This document shows positions 12,598 through 14,741 of a DNA stretch of 14,741 nucleotides, piece after piece. The DNA lies in contig JAVHPX010000027.1 of the NCBI GenBank assembly GCA_036170795.1, positions 1-14,741 of the forward strand. The letters are read 5' to 3'. Below the pieces are notes generated by a model. That model made no database searches, had not been told where the DNA came from, and worked only from the letters and a program-made list of their open reading frames with translations. The DNA comes from UBA8515 sp036170795 (GTDB lineage Bacteria; Patescibacteriota; Minisyncoccia; Phycocordibacterales; UBA9973). Made by a program: the position numbers and the translations under genes. Numbering within the stretch: the stretch's first letter is position 1; every line of letters begins with the position of its first letter.

Positions 12598-13467
12598 ATG
12601 AAACAATTAAAAATAGAAACCCAGATTACCAACCGTGATTCACAGGCAGTTGTAAAATATCTACAAGAAATTTCCAAAATACCTATGATTACTGAGGAGG
12701 AAGAACCAATTTTAGCTAAAAAGATTAAAATGGGAGACCAACGGGCATTGGACAAATTGGTACAGGCCAACCTTCGTTTTGTGGTATCTGTCGCTAAGCA
12801 GTATCAGCACCAGAGTCTTTCCCTAAGTGATTTAATCAACGATGGCAACCTCGGCTTAATTAAAGCAGCACAACGTTTCGATGAAACCAAGGGTTTCAAA
12901 TTTATTTCCTACGCTGTATGGTGGATTCGGCAATCAATACTACAGGCACTGGTAGAGCAGGGCAGATTAGTCCGCTTACCTCAAAACAAAATTGGAGCTT
13001 ACAACAAAGCCAACAAAGCCTACATAGCTTTTGAACAGGAACATGAGCGTGAGCCATCTACAGAAGAGCTGGCGGAATTATTAGATATGAGTGAAACGGA
13101 GATCAACAACATTTTTCAAAGTCATACTTATCAGACTTCACTAGATGAACCTATTTATGAAAATGATGATGATAAAAATAAAACAATAGGTGATTATATT
13201 GATAGTAATTATGCTACTGATGAGGATCTAATGCATGATTCATTGAGAAATGAAATTGACTTAATATCAAAAGATTTACGTCATATAAAACAAAAAGACA
13301 TAAATATAGCTTTTGATTTTTTTGGATTAAATGGAATCATGACAATGATGGATCTTGAAAAAAAATACGGTCTGACTCCAAGTCGTATAAGAGAAATAAA
13401 AGCAAGAGTCATTAGAAGAATCAAAGAATCAAAAAATAGTGAGAGGCTAAGATATTATTTGGGCTAA
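12598..13467 (+). CDS. sigma-70 family RNA polymerase sigma factor, Bacteroidetes RpoD-like
   Basis: A 289-residue sigma factor with no region 1.1, the size of Bacteroidetes housekeeping sigma. Region 1.2 starts at once (MKQLKIETQITNRDSQ, then YLQEISKI). Regions 2.1-2.4 are nearly textbook (ANLRFVVSVAKQYQ; DLINDGNLGLIKAAQRFDETKGFKF; ISYAVWWIRQSILQAL). Region 3 is EQGRLVRLPQNKIGAYNKANKAY and REPSTEELAELLDM. Region 4 (about 217-289) is much less typical: the helix-turn-helix has TPSRIREIKARVIRRIK where TRERVRQIKEKAIRRLR is usual, though it still ends in YYLG like Bacteroidetes. The first ~530 bp are near 43-45% GC by hand count, the rest near 32%. It binds core polymerase and opens promoters. 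Whether it is the main or an accessory sigma is not visible here. It seems acquired by transfer or recombination. Confidence 0.93.
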   Translation: MKQLKIETQITNRDSQAVVKYLQEISKIPMITEEEEPILAKKIKMGDQRALDKLVQANLRFVVSVAKQYQHQSLSLSDLINDGNLGLIKAAQRFDETKGFKFISYAVWWIRQSILQALVEQGRLVRLPQNKIGAYNKANKAYIAFEQEHEREPSTEELAELLDMSETEINNIFQSHTYQTSLDEPIYENDDDKNKTIGDYIDSNYATDEDLMHDSLRNEIDLISKDLRHIKQKDINIAFDFFGLNGIMTMMDLEKKYGLTPSRIREIKARVIRRIKESKNSERLRYYLG

Positions 13468-13475
13468 TTGAAAAC

Positions 13476-13506
13476 AAAAAGGTCGGACATTCATGTTCGA
13501 CCTTTT
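13476..13506. terminator. bidirectional intrinsic terminator between the sigma gene and ychF
   Basis: GGTCGGACA (13481-13489) pairs with TGTTCGACC (13494-13502) around the loop TTCA, with one G-T pair. AAAAA lies before it and TTTT after it, so it can stop transcription from either convergent gene. Confidence 0.85.
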
Positions 13507-13512
13507 ATTTAT

Positions 13513-14625
13513 CTATATCTTAAATTCTATAGTATCACCATCTTTAACTATATATTCTTTACCTTCAGTATGAACTTTACCTTTCGAGCGTGCTTCTACA
13601 TAGCTACCAGCATTCAGTAAGTCTTTCCAGAATACAACTTCAGCACGAATAAATTTATCTTTAAAATCTGTATGAATTGCCATTCCAGCTATCGGTGCGG
13701 TAGAGTCATGCTTGATAGTCCATGCTCGAGTCTCATCATTTCCTGTTGTAAAATAAGTATCAAGACCAAGGAGTTTATAACCTTCTTTTATCAAGCTATT
13801 AATTCCATCATCTTCCCCTCCGAGCTCTCTACGAAATGTCTCTTTCTCTTCCCCTTCGAAATCTTTCAGTTCATCCTCAATTTTTGCATCAAGCACAACA
13901 TATCGTGAACCCATGCTCTCAATATAATCTGTTAATTCTTTAAATATTTCAGGATTTGTCTCATCAAGATTTTGTGATCCACCACGCTTGTTTAATCCAT
14001 AAATAAACGGCTTAAGTGTAAGTAAATTCAACATTTTTACTTTATCCATTTCTGCTTCATCAAAATCAACAATATTAGCAAGTTTGCCTGCTTCGAGCGC
14101 AATCATTAACTTCACTAGTGCGCCATCTTCAATGATAGCTTCTTTGTCATTCTTTTTAATATCTTTTTGTATATTATTTTTACGCTTTGCTACAGTCTCT
14201 AGATCAGCAAGAATAAGTTCCAAATTTATAACTTCAATATCTCGAAGTGGGTCTATATCTCCATATACATGGATAATTTCATTACCAGATCCACTCTTAA
14301 TAGGAAAGATACGTACCATTTCAAAAATAGCATCTACTTCACGAATATTCGCAAGGAATTTATTTCCAAGTCCTTCCCCTTTTGAAGCACCAGCAACAAG
14401 CCCTGCAATATCTACAAATTCTATAACTGCAGGTATAGTTTTAGCTGACTTTGAGAATTCTGAAAGCTTCCAAAGTCTTTCATCTGGTACTGGCACGATA
14501 CCTACAGATGGATCGATAGTACAGAATGGATAGTTCTCAGCTGGAACGCCCTTCTTCGTCAACGCATTAAAAAGCGTCGACTTCCCCACGTTTGGCAAAC
14601 CTACAATTCCGATTGATAGTGACAT
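13513..14625 (-). CDS. ychF: YchF (OLA1-type) ribosome-associated GTPase/ATPase
   Basis: A 370-residue protein, the usual YchF length, belonging to the Obg-related P-loop NTPases. The P-loop is GLPNVGKST (9-17), preceded by MSLSIGIV. The switch region has FCTIDPSVGIV, and Walker B is IEFVDIAGLVAGASKGEGLGNKFL near 70-90. Residues about 130-200 are the helical coiled-coil insertion typical of YchF, and the C-terminal TGS-like domain begins near 310 with HDSTAPIAGMAIHTDFKDKFIRAEVV. YchF prefers ATP in studied species and binds ribosomes. The predicted extended -10 (TGTTATATT, 14640-14632) is 6 nt from the ATG, so the transcript may be leaderless. It converges with the sigma gene at a shared terminator. 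Confidence 0.97.
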   Translation of the reverse strand: MSLSIGIVGLPNVGKSTLFNALTKKGVPAENYPFCTIDPSVGIVPVPDERLWKLSEFSKSAKTIPAVIEFVDIAGLVAGASKGEGLGNKFLANIREVDAIFEMVRIFPIKSGSGNEIIHVYGDIDPLRDIEVINLELILADLETVAKRKNNIQKDIKKNDKEAIIEDGALVKLMIALEAGKLANIVDFDEAEMDKVKMLNLLTLKPFIYGLNKRGGSQNLDETNPEIFKELTDYIESMGSRYVVLDAKIEDELKDFEGEEKETFRRELGGEDDGINSLIKEGYKLLGLDTYFTTGNDETRAWTIKHDSTAPIAGMAIHTDFKDKFIRAEVVFWKDLLNAGSYVEARSKGKVHTEGKEYIVKDGDTIEFKI

Positions 14626-14631
14626 AATTAA

Positions 14632-14640
14632 AATATAACA
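14632..14640 (-). promoter_or_regulatory. extended -10 promoter of ychF (leaderless)
   Basis: On the minus strand TGTTATATT fits TGnTATAAT with one change (TATATT), and 6 nt separate it from the ATG at 14625. No -35 box of note lies upstream. Confidence 0.55.
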
Positions 14641-14673
14641 GAAATAAGGTTATTTTGAAAGCTACAATGTAAA

Positions 14674-14741
14674 TTAATTTTCAGATTCTAATCTTAATTT
14701 AAGTTGTATAATTGTTTCAAGTTTTAACTTTGATTTTATCC
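14674..14741 (-). CDS. possible C-terminal end of an upstream gene (partial)
   Basis: A minus-strand frame is open from the window edge to a TAA at 14676-14674 and would encode IKSKLKLETIIQLKLRLESEN. It has alternating Leu/Lys and a charged end, as in many helical C-termini. It is only 22 codons long and AT-rich DNA gives such runs by chance, so this stays tentative. The rest of the gene would lie beyond the window. Confidence 0.3.
   Translation of the reverse strand, partial: IKSKLKLETIIQLKLRLESEN

Noticed and set aside
12564..12770. 68-codon minus-strand frame over the sigma gene start
   Set aside because: It is antisense to conserved sigma regions 1.2-2.1, and no family features are seen.
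14084..14533. 149-codon open frame on the plus strand
   Set aside because: It is antisense to ychF motifs, Ser/Ile-rich from reverse-complemented codons, with no supporting start signal.

Overview
The window looks like a piece of a very AT-rich, streamlined bacterial genome, most likely a Candidate Phyla Radiation (Patescibacteria, Parcubacteria-like) organism. This rests on the gene set and style, not on a database search. Genes are short and tightly packed. The small hypothetical membrane proteins are of the kind common in that group. Several mRNAs appear to start at, or a few bases before, the ATG, and only one gene (lepA) has a clear Shine-Dalgarno-like start. The DNA is a scaffold: 100 N lie at 188-287 inside a tandem repeat.

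Layout. Positions 1-1350 are a minus-strand RNA-rich stretch: tRNA-Phe(GAA), a 70-bp tandem repeat carrying copies of the tRNA's 5' end, a 100-aa membrane protein, an unassigned structured RNA candidate, tRNA-Arg(CCU), a glutaredoxin and tRNA-Gly(CCC). Positions 1380-1895 hold an FtsB/DivIC-like division protein and a divergent 37-aa membrane peptide that share one palindromic promoter. Positions 1897-7811 form a minus-strand block: an O-antigen-ligase-like polytopic protein with C-terminal TPRs, the MurJ lipid II flippase and LepA (EF-4). Positions 7928-11067 carry leuS and a four-helix membrane protein whose stop overlaps the leuS start. A plus-strand membrane/coiled-coil protein (DUF1003-like) follows. 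Then come a minus-strand pair (pterin-4a-carbinolamine dehydratase and a TsaC/Sua5 enzyme), a plus-strand sigma-70 family factor, and ychF on the minus strand. A few codons of another minus-strand gene end at the right edge.

How it fits together. Most genes serve growth: translation (LeuRS, LepA, YchF, TsaC, three tRNAs), envelope building and division (MurJ, ligase-like protein, FtsB-like), redox (glutaredoxin) and transcription initiation (sigma). Two genes look related to Bacteroidetes. The sigma factor is Bacteroidetes-RpoD-like end to end and changes base composition about 60% of the way along. LeuRS carries an insertion I recognise from Bacteroidetes LeuRS. Visible promoters are mostly extended -10 type (TGnTATAAT) with poor -35 boxes, which may be linked to the divergent region 4 of this sigma factor.

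Most noteworthy: the tandem repeat built on a truncated tRNA-Phe, the nested-helix RNA candidate at 689-806, the compositionally split sigma gene, and the leaderless and bidirectional promoters. I saw no CRISPR array, transposase, toxin-antitoxin or defence system.
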